Positions 40,168-48,117 of a stretch of 49,912 bases of DNA are shown here, one piece after another. The stretch covers positions 1-49,912 of the forward strand of contig JAFVPA010000020.1 in assembly GCA_017505505.1 (NCBI GenBank), given 5' to 3'. This DNA is from Oscillospiraceae bacterium. GTDB lineage: Bacteria; Bacillota_A; Clostridia; Oscillospirales; Oscillospiraceae. Both the position numbers and the translations under genes were made by a program. Each line of letters starts with the position of its first letter. Positions within the stretch are counted from its first letter, which is position 1. The notes beneath the pieces were generated by a model. It saw nothing but the letters and a program-made list of their open reading frames with translations, was not told where the DNA came from and searched no databases.

Positions 40168-42048
40168 ATGAAGAATTTTGCTGAACTGGATTCTGCTGTT
40201 TGCCGCTGCACCGAAGCATTGAATGCAAAACTGGAAGGTACCAACGGAAAGCGTGCCATTCTGCTGTGCGGCGGTACCGGCTGTCTGTCCTCCAATTCCA
40301 TGGATATCAAGGGTAAGTTCGATGCTCTGGTTGCAGAAAATCATATGGAAGATAAGGTGACTGTCAATACCGTTGGCTGCTTCGGTTTCTGCTCTCAGGG
40401 TCCCTTTGTCAAGATTCTGCCCGAGGATACCCTGTACCGACTGGTCAAGGTAGAAGATGTGGAAGAAATCTTCGAAACGGATATCAAGGGCGGTCAAATT
40501 ATTGAGCGGCTGCTGTACATCGAACCCAACACCGGAGAAAAGGTCGCCAAGCAGGATGACATCAACTTCTATAAGAAGCAGAAGCGTGTTGCCCTCCACG
40601 GCGGCGGTGTCATCAATCCCGAAGACATCAACGAAGCCATGGGTTACGGCGCTTTCCAGGGTCTGAAGCGGGCGCTGGGTATGGATCGCAAGGCCGTTAT
40701 TGATGAGATTCTGGCTTCCGGCCTCCGTGGCCGCGGCGGCGGCGGTTTCCCCACCGGTAGAAAGTGGATGTTCGCCTACGGTTCCCAGAGCGACCAGAAA
40801 TATGTGGTCTGCAACGGTGACGAGGGTGACCCCGGCGCATTTATGGACCGTTCCATTCTGGAAGGTAACCCTTACGCTGTCATCGAAGGCATGATGATCG
40901 CAGGTTACGCCATCGGTGCTTCCGAGGGCTATTTCTACGTTCGTGCTGAGTATCCCATCGCTGTGAACCGTCTGCGCAACGCAATCCGCCAGATGAATGA
41001 AATCGGCATTTTGGGCGAAAATATCATGGGCACTGGTTTCAGTTTCCAGGCACACATCCGTCTGGGCGCAGGCGCTTTCGTCTGCGGCGAAGAGACTGCT
41101 CTGCTGAATTCCATTGAAGGAAAGCGGGGCATGCCCCGGCCCCGGCCTCCTTTCCCAGCAGTTAAGGGCCTGTGGCAGGAACCTACCATCGTCAACAATG
41201 TGGAAACCTTGGCCTGTGTTCCTTACATCCTGCGCGAAGGTGCGGCAGAGTTCGCTTCCTGCGGTACCGAAAAGTCCAAGGGCACCAAGGTCTTTGCTCT
41301 GGGCGGCAAGGTCAACAACGTTGGCCTGGTAGAAATTCCTATGGGCACTACCTTGCGGGAACTGATCTACGACATTGGCGGCGGTATTCCCGACGGCAAG
41401 CAGTTCAAGGCCATCCAGACCGGCGGTCCCTCCGGCGGCTGTCTGACTGCAGAAGCTCTGGACGAGCCCATTGACTTTGACAACCTGGTAGCAAAAGGCT
41501 CTATGATGGGTTCCGGCGGCGCCATCGTCATGGACGAGGACAACTGCATGGTGGACGTGGCCAAGTTCTACATGGAATTCATCTGCGATGAATCCTGCGG
41601 CAAGTGCACGCCCTGCCGCATCGGTACCCGCCGTATGCTGGAGATTTTGACCAAGATCACCGAAGGTAAGGGTACGCTGGAGGATCTGGACAAGCTGGAG
41701 GAAATCAGCAATCTGATCAAGACCGGTTCCCTGTGTGCCCTGGGCCAGACTGCGTCCAATCCCGTCATATCCACCATGAAGCACTTCCGGGATGAATACA
41801 TCGCCCATGTTGTGGACAAGAAGTGTCCCGCCAAGGTTTGTAAGAACCTGATGAGCTATGGCATTGATAAGGACAAGTGCATCGGCTGCGGTATGTGTGC
41901 AAAGGCATGCCCCGCAGATGCGATCTCCAAGACTGACTATATTGCCCCCGGCAAGAAGAAACCTGCTTTGACCATCGATACCGCAAAATGTGTCAAGTGT
42001 GGTGCCTGTATTGCTACTTGTAAGTTTGGCGCTATCTCCAAGCAGTAA
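40168..42048 (+). CDS. NuoF-like flavoprotein subunit (HydB/HylB/HndC type)
   Basis: A 626-residue flavoprotein. Residues 1-125 are an extra 2Fe-2S thioredoxin-like domain (LLCGGTGCLSS; CFGFCSQGP). The middle is NuoF: NADH-binding RGRGGGGFPTGRKW, FMN-binding NGDEGDPGAFMDR and 4Fe-4S ligands in SCGKCTPCRIGT. The C-terminus carries two ferredoxin clusters, CIGCGMCAKACP and CVKCGACIATC. This is the architecture of the NAD-linked electron-bifurcating subunit of HydABC-type hydrogenases and of bifurcating formate dehydrogenases. It would transfer electrons between FdhA, NAD and ferredoxin; bifurcation itself is inference. Starts after AAGGAGG within the preceding gene's end. Confidence 0.93.
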   Translation: MKNFAELDSAVCRCTEALNAKLEGTNGKRAILLCGGTGCLSSNSMDIKGKFDALVAENHMEDKVTVNTVGCFGFCSQGPFVKILPEDTLYRLVKVEDVEEIFETDIKGGQIIERLLYIEPNTGEKVAKQDDINFYKKQKRVALHGGGVINPEDINEAMGYGAFQGLKRALGMDRKAVIDEILASGLRGRGGGGFPTGRKWMFAYGSQSDQKYVVCNGDEGDPGAFMDRSILEGNPYAVIEGMMIAGYAIGASEGYFYVRAEYPIAVNRLRNAIRQMNEIGILGENIMGTGFSFQAHIRLGAGAFVCGEETALLNSIEGKRGMPRPRPPFPAVKGLWQEPTIVNNVETLACVPYILREGAAEFASCGTEKSKGTKVFALGGKVNNVGLVEIPMGTTLRELIYDIGGGIPDGKQFKAIQTGGPSGGCLTAEALDEPIDFDNLVAKGSMMGSGGAIVMDEDNCMVDVAKFYMEFICDESCGKCTPCRIGTRRMLEILTKITEGKGTLEDLDKLEEISNLIKTGSLCALGQTASNPVISTMKHFRDEYIAHVVDKKCPAKVCKNLMSYGIDKDKCIGCGMCAKACPADAISKTDYIAPGKKKPALTIDTAKCVKCGACIATCKFGAISKQ

Positions 42049-42065
42049 TTCCCATCACGCTTTCG

Positions 42066-42097
42066 GGCCGCAGAGCAAATGCTGTGCGGCCTGTTCT
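42066..42097 (+). terminator. Terminator after the NuoF-like gene
   Basis: Stem GGCCGCA/TGCGGCC with an inner AGC/GCT pair and a TGTTCTT tail, 17 bases after the stop. Confidence 0.6.
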
Positions 42098-42099
42098 TC

Positions 42100-42130
42100 A
42101 AAAAATAAGCAGCCCGTTTCCGGACTGCTG
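42100..42130 (-). terminator. Terminator of rex
   Basis: Imperfect hairpin CAGCAGTCCG...CGGGCTGCTT followed on the minus strand by ATTTTTTG. Confidence 0.68.
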
Positions 42131-42139
42131 CGTATATGT

Positions 42140-42766
42140 TTATTGAAAATTGTTTCGGATCTGCAGGCGCAGGGAGGCAAGGGATACCGCCAGATTTTCG
42201 CTTTGGACTACCACATGTTCCGGAACCTTCAGATGCACCGGAGCAAAGTTCCAGATGGCGTTGATGCCGTAAGCAACCAGCCTGTCACAGACGCTCTGTG
42301 CGTTTTCTGCGGGAACGGTAATGATGCCGATGCGCACGTCATAGCACTTACAGAAGGATTCCAGACGGTTCATGGGATAGATGGGCTTTCCACCGTCCGA
42401 CTGATTTTTGCAGGGATGGATGTCAAAGCCCGCCATCAAGTTCAGCCCGGATTCCACAAAACCGCTGTAATCCAGCAGCGCTTGGCCCAGCTTGCCGACA
42501 CCCACGAGGATAGTACCGGTTTCCGTGGCAAAATCGAGATAATCTTCGATATCCTGAATGAGCAGTTCCCGGTTCCGACCGGTTCTGCGCCGTCCGGTAT
42601 GAGAGATCTTCGCAAGATCCTTGCGAACCTGTACATCGCCCAGTCCCAGTGCCTTTGCCATGGCGGTAGCAGAGATGTTTTCTGAGTGCTCAGGCAGGTT
42701 TTTTAGATAATCCAGGTAAACAGGCAGCCGTTTCAGCGGTTTTTTTGATACTTTGTTCGGCTCCAT
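42140..42766 (-). CDS. rex: Redox-sensing transcriptional repressor Rex
   Basis: A 208-residue Rex protein. The N-terminal winged helix (residues 1-75) has RLPVYLDYLKNL and MAKALGLGDVQVRKDLAKIS. The C-terminal Rossmann domain opens with ILVGVGKLGQALLDYSGF and binds NADH or NAD. Rex represses fermentation and hydrogen/formate genes at high NAD/NADH. The start at 42766 follows GGAGGGC. Its position beside the formate dehydrogenase genes suggests they, or the alcohol dehydrogenase downstream, are targets; no perfect TTGTTAAnnnnTTAACAA operator is visible in the window. Confidence 0.93.
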   Translation of the reverse strand: MEPNKVSKKPLKRLPVYLDYLKNLPEHSENISATAMAKALGLGDVQVRKDLAKISHTGRRRTGRNRELLIQDIEDYLDFATETGTILVGVGKLGQALLDYSGFVESGLNLMAGFDIHPCKNQSDGGKPIYPMNRLESFCKCYDVRIGIITVPAENAQSVCDRLVAYGINAIWNFAPVHLKVPEHVVVQSENLAVSLASLRLQIRNNFQ

Positions 42767-42891
42767 TGTGTAGCCCTCCGGAATATGTCCTGTACATAAC
42801 CGCAAGAACACGCTCGAATGAGGAAAAATCCCTCTGTATGGGCGCTCCGTCGCCTAAACCGATGGCTGCCTTGTGGGTGGTGCATGAGAAA

Positions 42892-42920
42892 AATATAATA
42901 AGCCTCATTGCCAAAACCAA
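42892..42920 (-). promoter_or_regulatory. Promoter of rex
   Basis: On the minus strand, TTGGTT (42915-42920), 17-base spacer, TATATT (42892-42897). The -35 and flanking AAAACCAATA (42913-42922) match the arms of the formate dehydrogenase promoter repeat. Confidence 0.7.
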
Positions 42921-42949
42921 TATTGTTATGGTATTTTATTTATTGAAGG

Positions 42950-42960
42950 AAACTATAGAT
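42950..42960. promoter_or_regulatory. AAACTATAGAT candidate regulator site before the LysR gene
   Basis: 10 of 11 bases match the AAACTATAAAT word found in the FDH promoter spacer (39492-39502) and near the decayed lipoprotein locus (44202-44212). It lies 14 bases before the LysR start codon. Confidence 0.5.
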
Positions 42961-42974
42961 TTGGAGATTCCAAT

Positions 42975-43865
42975 ATGAACTACAATGTACTGCGCTATTT
43001 TTCTGTTCTGGCTCAGGTGGAACATTATACCGTCGCGGCAGCCCGGCTGGGAATCTCTCAGCCTTCTTTAAGCAGCGCGATTCATACTTTGGAAAATGAG
43101 CTGGGGGGAGTCAGGCTATTTGAAAAGGTCGGACGGAACATCCGCCTGACAGATGAAGGAAAGTTTTACCAGGAAAAGGTGGATGCGGCTCTGAATGAGT
43201 TGCATACAGCTTCTCTGATGCTGCGTGACAGCAAAGCCAGCGCCCCCGTGGTGATCCGGATGGGTGTTGTTTCCGGAACACTGAAGGGTCTTGTGGCAAA
43301 GAAAATTGCGGAATACAGTTCCGCTAACAAGCGTATTCGGTTTCATTTGACGGAAAGCTCCGCGGAAAATCTGATGGATCTGGTTCGCCAGGAAAAGCTG
43401 GATATGGCCATCGTGGATTCCACGGACCGAGACCGGAGCCTCCACTTCCGTAAGCTGACCGAACGGGACTTCTTCGTTGCGCTTCCGGAGGACCATCCGT
43501 TGGCAGATAAGGAGATCATCGAACCGCAGGAGATCGTCCATGAGCATCAGGTGGTATTCAACTACAATGTGGCAAAAAGCTTCAAGGAGTGGACCACCGG
43601 AACGCCTTCTGACGAAAGCGTCATTTGTACGGTAGATACGGCGCAGTCTGCATTGGATTTGGTTGCCGCCGGTGTGGGTATTGCCTTTATTCCGGAAAAA
43701 TGCGTACAGACGCATTCCGGAATTCGGTTTGTTCCTCTGAAAAACTGGCATCAGGCGCTGTATATGTGCATTCTCTACGATAAATGGCTGGAGCCGTTGG
43801 TCTGGGATTTTGTAGAACTGATCGTGAAAGCTGTCCGGGAGTCTGCCAAAACAGAGGAATTCTGA
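42975..43865 (+). CDS. LysR family transcriptional regulator
   Basis: A 296-residue LysR-type regulator: N-terminal helix-turn-helix (residues 1-60; YTVAAARLGISQPSLSSAIHTLENELGGVRLFEK) and a C-terminal periplasmic-binding-like effector domain from about residue 90. LysR proteins usually activate with a small-molecule co-inducer and sit next to their targets. Here the neighbours are the FDH locus and rex on one side, a lipoprotein remnant and the AOR locus on the other. The shared word TAAACTATAAAT at both sides suggests a regulon (inference). Effector unknown. Confidence 0.92.
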   Translation: MNYNVLRYFSVLAQVEHYTVAAARLGISQPSLSSAIHTLENELGGVRLFEKVGRNIRLTDEGKFYQEKVDAALNELHTASLMLRDSKASAPVVIRMGVVSGTLKGLVAKKIAEYSSANKRIRFHLTESSAENLMDLVRQEKLDMAIVDSTDRDRSLHFRKLTERDFFVALPEDHPLADKEIIEPQEIVHEHQVVFNYNVAKSFKEWTTGTPSDESVICTVDTAQSALDLVAAGVGIAFIPEKCVQTHSGIRFVPLKNWHQALYMCILYDKWLEPLVWDFVELIVKAVRESAKTEEF

Positions 43866-43903
43866 CGACCTGCTTCCGGTCCCGGATATGCAGGAGGACT
43901 TGA

Positions 43904-44197
43904 CGCCGGAAATCCGGGGAAGCATATTGGTATTGTGGAAGCTGTGACAATTGCTTCGGAAAGGATGGCCAGTGCGGAATGGAAAAGAATCTGTTTTTGA
44001 CAGGCCCTACTGGCAGTGGCAAGCGCACCAGCATTGCAACTGCGGGGGATGCAATGTCTGGGGCAGGCGGCTTTCTGACGGTCCGTCAGCGGGATGAAAC
44101 CGGACGGGCTGTGGCCTACTGGCTGCAAAAACCCGACGGGACCTGCCGGCAGTGGATCATCGACTGTTCCGCCTGCGCATGTTGGGCAGATCCATAG
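43904..44197 (+). pseudogene. P-loop nucleoside-triphosphatase (THEP1-like) remnant
   Basis: The clearest part begins at ATG 43979: KNLFLTGPTGSGKRTS is a Walker A motif, then AGGFLTVRQRDETGRAV, as in NTPase_1 (THEP1-like) proteins, and it stops after 72 residues where the family has about 170. Upstream in the same frame, back to 43904, is a cysteine-rich stretch, CGSCDNCFGKDGQCG, without a start codon. The Walker B region and C-terminal half are missing, so this is probably a decaying gene. Such NTPases are sometimes near molybdenum/tungsten enzyme genes (weak support). Confidence 0.55.
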
Positions 44198-44200
44198 ACA

Positions 44201-44259
44201 TAAACTATAAATTTTGCTTTGAATTTATAGCTGTATTTGCACGATAACTGTGCTACAAT
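44201..44259 (+). promoter_or_regulatory. Operator-promoter before the structured leader
   Basis: TAAACTATAAAT (44201-44212) is identical to 39491-39502. It is part of an inverted repeat CTATAAATT (44205-44213)/AATTTATAG (44222-44230). A -10 TACAAT lies at 44254-44259; the -35 position (CTGTAT) is weak and abuts the repeat, as in activator-dependent promoters. Confidence 0.55.
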
Positions 44260-44274
44260 GCGTTGTATATTTGA

Positions 44275-44404
44275 CGCCCCGGCAAAGCCGGGGAAAAATG
44301 ATATTTTGAAAAGCGGTGGACGACCCTTTTTCCGGAATCCAATGGTAAGCGCAGCAAAATGCTGTACGCTTTGGTTTTGGAACGGGTTCGTCTTTTTTAT
44401 TTTT
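44275..44404 (+). ncRNA. Structured 5' leader with terminator, riboswitch-like, class unknown
   Basis: The leader folds into CCCCGGC/GCCGGGG (44277-44293), then a larger branched stem GACGACCC (44319-44326)/GGGTTCGTC (44384-44392). The latter encloses CCAA...AGCG-CAGC (44340-44354) paired with GCTG...CGCT...TTGG and is followed by TTTTTTATTTTT. This is the outline of a leader ending in a regulated terminator. The gene it should control is a lipoprotein remnant. I cannot assign it to a known riboswitch class. Confidence 0.5.
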
Positions 44405-44423
44405 CAAATTTGGAGGAAGAAAC

Positions 44424-44623
44424 ATAAAAAGATCATTTCTCTGCTGCTGGCCCTGTCTCTGGTTCTGAGCCTGGCTGCCTGTGGCGCAAAGCAGGAAGTC
44501 CCTGCCGAAACTACCGCAGCTCCCCATGTCGGAGATTCTGCGGGATTCTGTGCTTCCGCTGGAATAAGCCGTGCAAAATGCAGAAAATCCCACAGCCTTG
44601 CTGACTGTGGGATTTTTTCTTGA
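44424..44623 (+). pseudogene. Lipoprotein (ABC substrate-binding type) remnant
   Basis: After a GGAGGAAGAAAC binding site the sequence encodes KKIISLLLALSLVLSLAACG, a complete lipoprotein signal peptide with lipobox LAAC. The start codon is lost: CAT precedes the Lys-Lys codons where one more G would give ATG. After about 30 residues (AKQEVPAETTAAP) the resemblance to any protein ends, and the frame runs through a terminator to a stop at 44623. A solute-binding protein gene was probably deleted here; by location it may have been for tungstate or molybdate (inference). Confidence 0.6.
44584..44618. terminator. Bidirectional terminator between the lipoprotein remnant and alcohol dehydrogenase
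   Basis: Perfect 12-bp stem AAAATCCCACAG/CTGTGGGATTTT, then TTTTCTT on the plus strand; 18 bases from the convergent alcohol dehydrogenase stop. Confidence 0.88.
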
Positions 44624-44635
44624 TTTCATAAATGA

Positions 44636-45850
44636 TTATTTGCGGATGGATTCGATCAATCTTCTGAAATCCTTCCGGGCCCAGACTACCGGGACAGGAT
44701 ACAGGGGGTTTGCTTCCTTTTTGGCCCAGGTGATCATCTGGTCGATGTCCTTGTCCTGAACCACATCAAACTTATCGGGCAGACCCATTTTCTTATTGGT
44801 CTCTTCAATCCATCGGATGAAGGCGTTTGCTTTTTCCGCTTCGTTGGCACCGCCAATGCCGCAGACATCAGCCAGTTCTGCAAGGCGCTTGTGTGCCGAT
44901 GCGCCGAATTCCCGCATGACATGGGGGAGGAGTACTGCCATAGCCAGACCGTGTGCAACGCCGTACAGACCGCCCAGGGTATGTCCAATGGCGTGGACAT
45001 AGCCCACGCAGCCCCGGGTAAAGGCACGGCCCGCATAGAAGGCACCCCGCTGCATATTCTGCCGGGCTTCCAGATCAGAACCGTCTTCAAAGGCTTTGAG
45101 AATATTGTCGTGGATCAGCTTTACAGCATCCTTGGCAAGCCGGTTTTCCAGCTTGGTATTGTAGGTATGGTTGGTGTAGGCTTCCACGGCATGAGCCAGG
45201 GCATCCATACCGGTGGTGGCGGTGGTGTAGGGGGGCAGACCGACGGTAAGTTCCGGGTCCAGGACTGCATACTTGGGGATCAGGAAGGGATCGTTAATGG
45301 CGGCTTTTCGGTGGGTTTTGGAGTCGGTGATGACCGCAGCCACGGTGGTCTCAGAACCGGCACCGGCAGTGGTGGGGATGGCCACGAAGGGGGGGATAGG
45401 CCAATGGACCTTCAGCAGGCCCTGCAGCTGGGCAACGGTTTTCTTCGGATGGACAACCTTTGCGGCGATACCCTTGGCGCAGTCGATCCGGCTGCCGCCG
45501 CCCAGGGCCACGATGGACTTGCAGCCGTTTTCCTTGTAGGTCTTGTAACCGGCCTCTACATCATCAGAGGTAGGGTCAGTGGTAGAATAGGTCTGCAAAG
45601 TGTAGCGGATGCCGTTTGCCTCAAAGCCGTCCAGCATGGGCTGGACCTGTCCGCGGCGGACCATGCCGGAGCCTGTGACCACCAGCACATCATTGATGCC
45701 CTTTTCCTTCAGAAAAGCACCCAGCTCCTTAATCTTGCCGGGGCCTTCCAGGTACTTGGGCATGCGGTAGCCCATAAAATAATTTCCGATTTTCAGAACA
45801 CCCTGAAAGGTACGGCACCAGAGAACTTCCAGTTTGTAAGGCATTTCCAT
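44636..45850 (-). CDS. Iron-containing alcohol dehydrogenase
   Basis: A 404-residue group III (iron-type) alcohol dehydrogenase, interconverting aldehydes and alcohols with NAD(P)H. NAD-binding elements are in SIVALGGGSRIDCAKGI and IPTTAGAGSETT; iron ligands are the Asp and His of MDALAHAVEAY and the histidines of HAIGHTLGGLYGVAHG. The start follows AAAGGAGGA. It is the last gene of the AOR-MoaD-alcohol dehydrogenase unit, 12 bases after the MoaD-like gene. That order suggests acids reduced by AOR to aldehydes are passed on to alcohols, or the reverse. Confidence 0.93.
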   Translation of the reverse strand: MEMPYKLEVLWCRTFQGVLKIGNYFMGYRMPKYLEGPGKIKELGAFLKEKGINDVLVVTGSGMVRRGQVQPMLDGFEANGIRYTLQTYSTTDPTSDDVEAGYKTYKENGCKSIVALGGGSRIDCAKGIAAKVVHPKKTVAQLQGLLKVHWPIPPFVAIPTTAGAGSETTVAAVITDSKTHRKAAINDPFLIPKYAVLDPELTVGLPPYTTATTGMDALAHAVEAYTNHTYNTKLENRLAKDAVKLIHDNILKAFEDGSDLEARQNMQRGAFYAGRAFTRGCVGYVHAIGHTLGGLYGVAHGLAMAVLLPHVMREFGASAHKRLAELADVCGIGGANEAEKANAFIRWIEETNKKMGLPDKFDVVQDKDIDQMITWAKKEANPLYPVPVVWARKDFRRLIESIRK

Positions 45851-45862
45851 AAATATCCTCCT

Positions 45863-46093
45863 TTATCCGCCGGCCACCGGGGACATCAGCACCACGGTGT
45901 CGCCGTTTGTTAACTTACTTCTCTTGTTTGCGCTGATTCCATTGATGAGAATGACGCAGCTGTTCAAGTCCTTTTTGGGGATGCCGCATTGTTCCAGCAG
46001 AGCAAAGATTTCCCTGACGGACTGGGCTTCCAGCTGTTTTTCCTTGATACCGGATTCGATCCGGAGCAGACCGTAGAGTTTTACCGTAATCAT
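45863..46093 (-). CDS. MoaD/ThiS-family sulfur carrier, copy 1
   Basis: A 76-residue ubiquitin-like protein of the MoaD/ThiS family, ending in the Gly-Gly (PVAGG) needed for adenylation and thiocarboxylation. MoaD forms the sulfur-donating small subunit of molybdopterin synthase; versions linked to AOR are thought to serve tungstopterin synthesis. The start overlaps the AOR stop in ATGA (46090-46093), implying coupling. The E1-like partner is encoded at 48118. Confidence 0.9.
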   Translation of the reverse strand: MITVKLYGLLRIESGIKEKQLEAQSVREIFALLEQCGIPKKDLNSCVILINGISANKRSKLTNGDTVVLMSPVAGG

Positions 46094-47997
46094 TTGATTT
46101 TCAAACGCCGCAAGGTGGCTTCCGTGGGGATACCATTCTTATCCCAGCCCCGGGCCGCATAATAGGTCTTCTTCATGGTTTCCAAGGGGATCTTCGTCTT
46201 GGGATTTTTGGGATCCTGGGGAACATCGGTCAGCCGCTTAGGCAGCTTGTCATTGGCGGCACTGATGCCAAATTTGCAGTTGATATAACGCTCCATGGTG
46301 TAGCCCCGCTCACCAATCTGAATGTACTTGCCAAAGTCCATGTACATTCCCGTAGCCAGCTTGATCATTTTGGTGTGATGGAATACCGGGAGATGCAATG
46401 CTGCAACTCTGGGACATTTATTGATCAGACGGACGGCACCGCCTACATGGGTGGCTGCTTTATTGACAGTCTGCGTGATGATACCGTTGGGCTTGGTCAG
46501 CAGGAAGCCGGGGAAGAAGGCATAGGAAGTAAACAGGCACTGTCCCGAGGCGGAGATTGTTTCCATCAAATCCTGGAACAGCATGGTAAAATCAGCCTTG
46601 GCTTTGGGCGTTTGGGTGTCCACATTCAGTCCGAGACCTTCCAGAATCACCAGATAGCCCCCGTTCAAATGGCAGCCGCCCCGGTTGGACACCGCATAGC
46701 CCAAACCCTGGCCCACGGCCCGGCGGGGCTCATATGCAGCAAGTTCCAGACCCTTGCTGTGCATGGCAAATTCTTTTCCTCCGTACTTTTCCGAAAGACG
46801 CTTGCTGCCCTCGGCCAGTTCATCACCGATTCCGCGGCGGTGGGCGATATCCTCAAAAATTGAAGAAAGCTCATCGGTGCTGCCGAATTTCAGACCGTTG
46901 TTCCACAGTCCCTTTTCGTTTGCTTCCATAGCCCAGGCGATGGTGTTGGCGGTAGTAATGGTATCCATGCCCAGTTCATCCAGTTCATAGTTCCAGTCCA
47001 GAATTTTTTGCAGATCATTGTTGCAGATGTTGCCGCCCAGCAGACCCAGGGTTTCCAATTCAGGCCCCTTGACGGCCTTGTCCTGAACCTTCACAGTCCG
47101 GGCGCAGCGGATGGGACAGGTGAGACAGCCTTTATTGGTAATATTAAATTCTTCTGCAAGTCGTTCGCCGCTGACATCCTCGAAATGCTCGTACTGTCCG
47201 GCAGAATAATTCTTCGTGGACAGCAGTCCCCGCATCTGCATGGAACTGACCAGCCCTGCAGTACCTACCTTAGGCAGTTGGTTGCCGGTGAGGGGATGGC
47301 CCTGCAAATAAGCAAACCACTTTTTGCACCAGGCGGTGGTCTTTTCCTTATCGTAAATGGGAACGGTTTTGTTTCCGGTTACAGTAATGGCCTTCAAGCC
47401 TTTCCAGCCAAGGACGGCACCCATTCCGGTACGGCCTGCAGCACGTTCGTCGGAAATGATGCCTGCATATTTTACCAGATTTTCGCCGGCAGGGCCGATG
47501 CAGAGCTTGCCGAACTTCTTCTTTCCGGTCAGCTTTACCAGCTTTTCCTGACACTCGCTGACTTTGGTACCCCAGAGGTCATCGGCATCGTGGAAGGCAA
47601 ACTGGTCTTCAGTGATTTCCAGCCACTTGCGGCCCTGGCATTTTCCTTTTAAAATCAGCGCATCATAACCGGCCTTCTTCAGATGGAAGCCGAAGCTGCC
47701 GCCGCAGTTGGAGGAAGCCAGAATGCCTGTCTGGGGAGACAGGGCGGAAATATTGAACCGGGCGGAACTGGGCGCACCTGTGCCGGTGAGAGGGCCGGTG
47801 GAAATGACCACCCAGTTTTCCTCGCTGAAGGCTGTTTCCTTTCCGGTCAGATGGTCGCACAGGATCCGGGCGGCCATGATCTTGCCGCCTAAATACAGCT
47901 CCCGCTGTTCATCACTCCAGGGATATTCGGTCACGGTCTCGGTGGTCAAGTCCACCAGCATGACCTTTCCCATGTAGCCTGAATATTTGGATGCCAT
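46090..47997 (-). CDS. Tungsten-containing aldehyde:ferredoxin oxidoreductase, copy 1
   Basis: A 635-residue AOR family enzyme that interconverts carboxylic acids and aldehydes with ferredoxin, using a tungsten bis-pterin and a 4Fe-4S cluster. The N-terminal KVMLVDLTTETVTEYPW and SSARFNISALSPQTGILASSNCGG are typical; cluster ligands are Cys291, Cys294 and Cys298 in CLTCPIRC with a fourth Cys in SGQCLFTS. Pterin motifs EPRRAVGQGLGYAVSNRGGCH are present. The start at 47997 follows AAGGAGG. It has a consensus promoter and is coupled to a MoaD-like gene. Confidence 0.93.
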   Translation of the reverse strand: MASKYSGYMGKVMLVDLTTETVTEYPWSDEQRELYLGGKIMAARILCDHLTGKETAFSEENWVVISTGPLTGTGAPSSARFNISALSPQTGILASSNCGGSFGFHLKKAGYDALILKGKCQGRKWLEITEDQFAFHDADDLWGTKVSECQEKLVKLTGKKKFGKLCIGPAGENLVKYAGIISDERAAGRTGMGAVLGWKGLKAITVTGNKTVPIYDKEKTTAWCKKWFAYLQGHPLTGNQLPKVGTAGLVSSMQMRGLLSTKNYSAGQYEHFEDVSGERLAEEFNITNKGCLTCPIRCARTVKVQDKAVKGPELETLGLLGGNICNNDLQKILDWNYELDELGMDTITTANTIAWAMEANEKGLWNNGLKFGSTDELSSIFEDIAHRRGIGDELAEGSKRLSEKYGGKEFAMHSKGLELAAYEPRRAVGQGLGYAVSNRGGCHLNGGYLVILEGLGLNVDTQTPKAKADFTMLFQDLMETISASGQCLFTSYAFFPGFLLTKPNGIITQTVNKAATHVGGAVRLINKCPRVAALHLPVFHHTKMIKLATGMYMDFGKYIQIGERGYTMERYINCKFGISAANDKLPKRLTDVPQDPKNPKTKIPLETMKKTYYAARGWDKNGIPTEATLRRLKIK

Positions 47998-48019
47998 AGA
48001 CAACGCCTCCTTTTTTGCC

Positions 48020-48048
48020 ATTATATCGTCAAAATGTACATTTTTCAA
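48020..48048 (-). promoter_or_regulatory. Sigma-A promoter of AOR copy 1
   Basis: On the minus strand, TTGAAA (48043-48048), 17-base spacer, perfect TATAAT (48020-48025), 22 bases before the start codon. Confidence 0.8.
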
Positions 48049-48071
48049 TAGTTGAAAAGAGAAAAGTTGCA

Positions 48072-48116
48072 AAAAACAACATTCCCTGCAAGGCAATGCT
48101 GCATTGCAGGGAATGT
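48072..48116 (-). terminator. Terminator of the ThiF/MoeB-like gene
   Basis: Perfect 12-bp stem ACATTCCCTGCA/TGCAGGGAATGT followed by TGTTTTTTGC on the minus strand. Confidence 0.85.
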
Positions 48117-48117
48117 A

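Noticed and set aside
42767..42974. Rex operator in the rex-lysR gap (TTGTTATGG and nearby)
   Set aside because: Only half of the TTGTTAAnnnnTTAACAA consensus is visible.
43888..43942. Short frame MQEDLTPEIRG just after lysR
   Set aside because: 19 codons, no ribosome-binding site, ends quickly; probably part of the decayed region.
44275..44404. Naming the leader a molybdenum cofactor riboswitch
   Set aside because: The context is suggestive but I could not match the conserved core; only the hairpin-plus-terminator outline is supported.
44237..44423. Extending the lipoprotein remnant upstream to 44237 as a 128-residue protein
   Set aside because: This would translate through the structured leader and terminator; the signal peptide would be internal.
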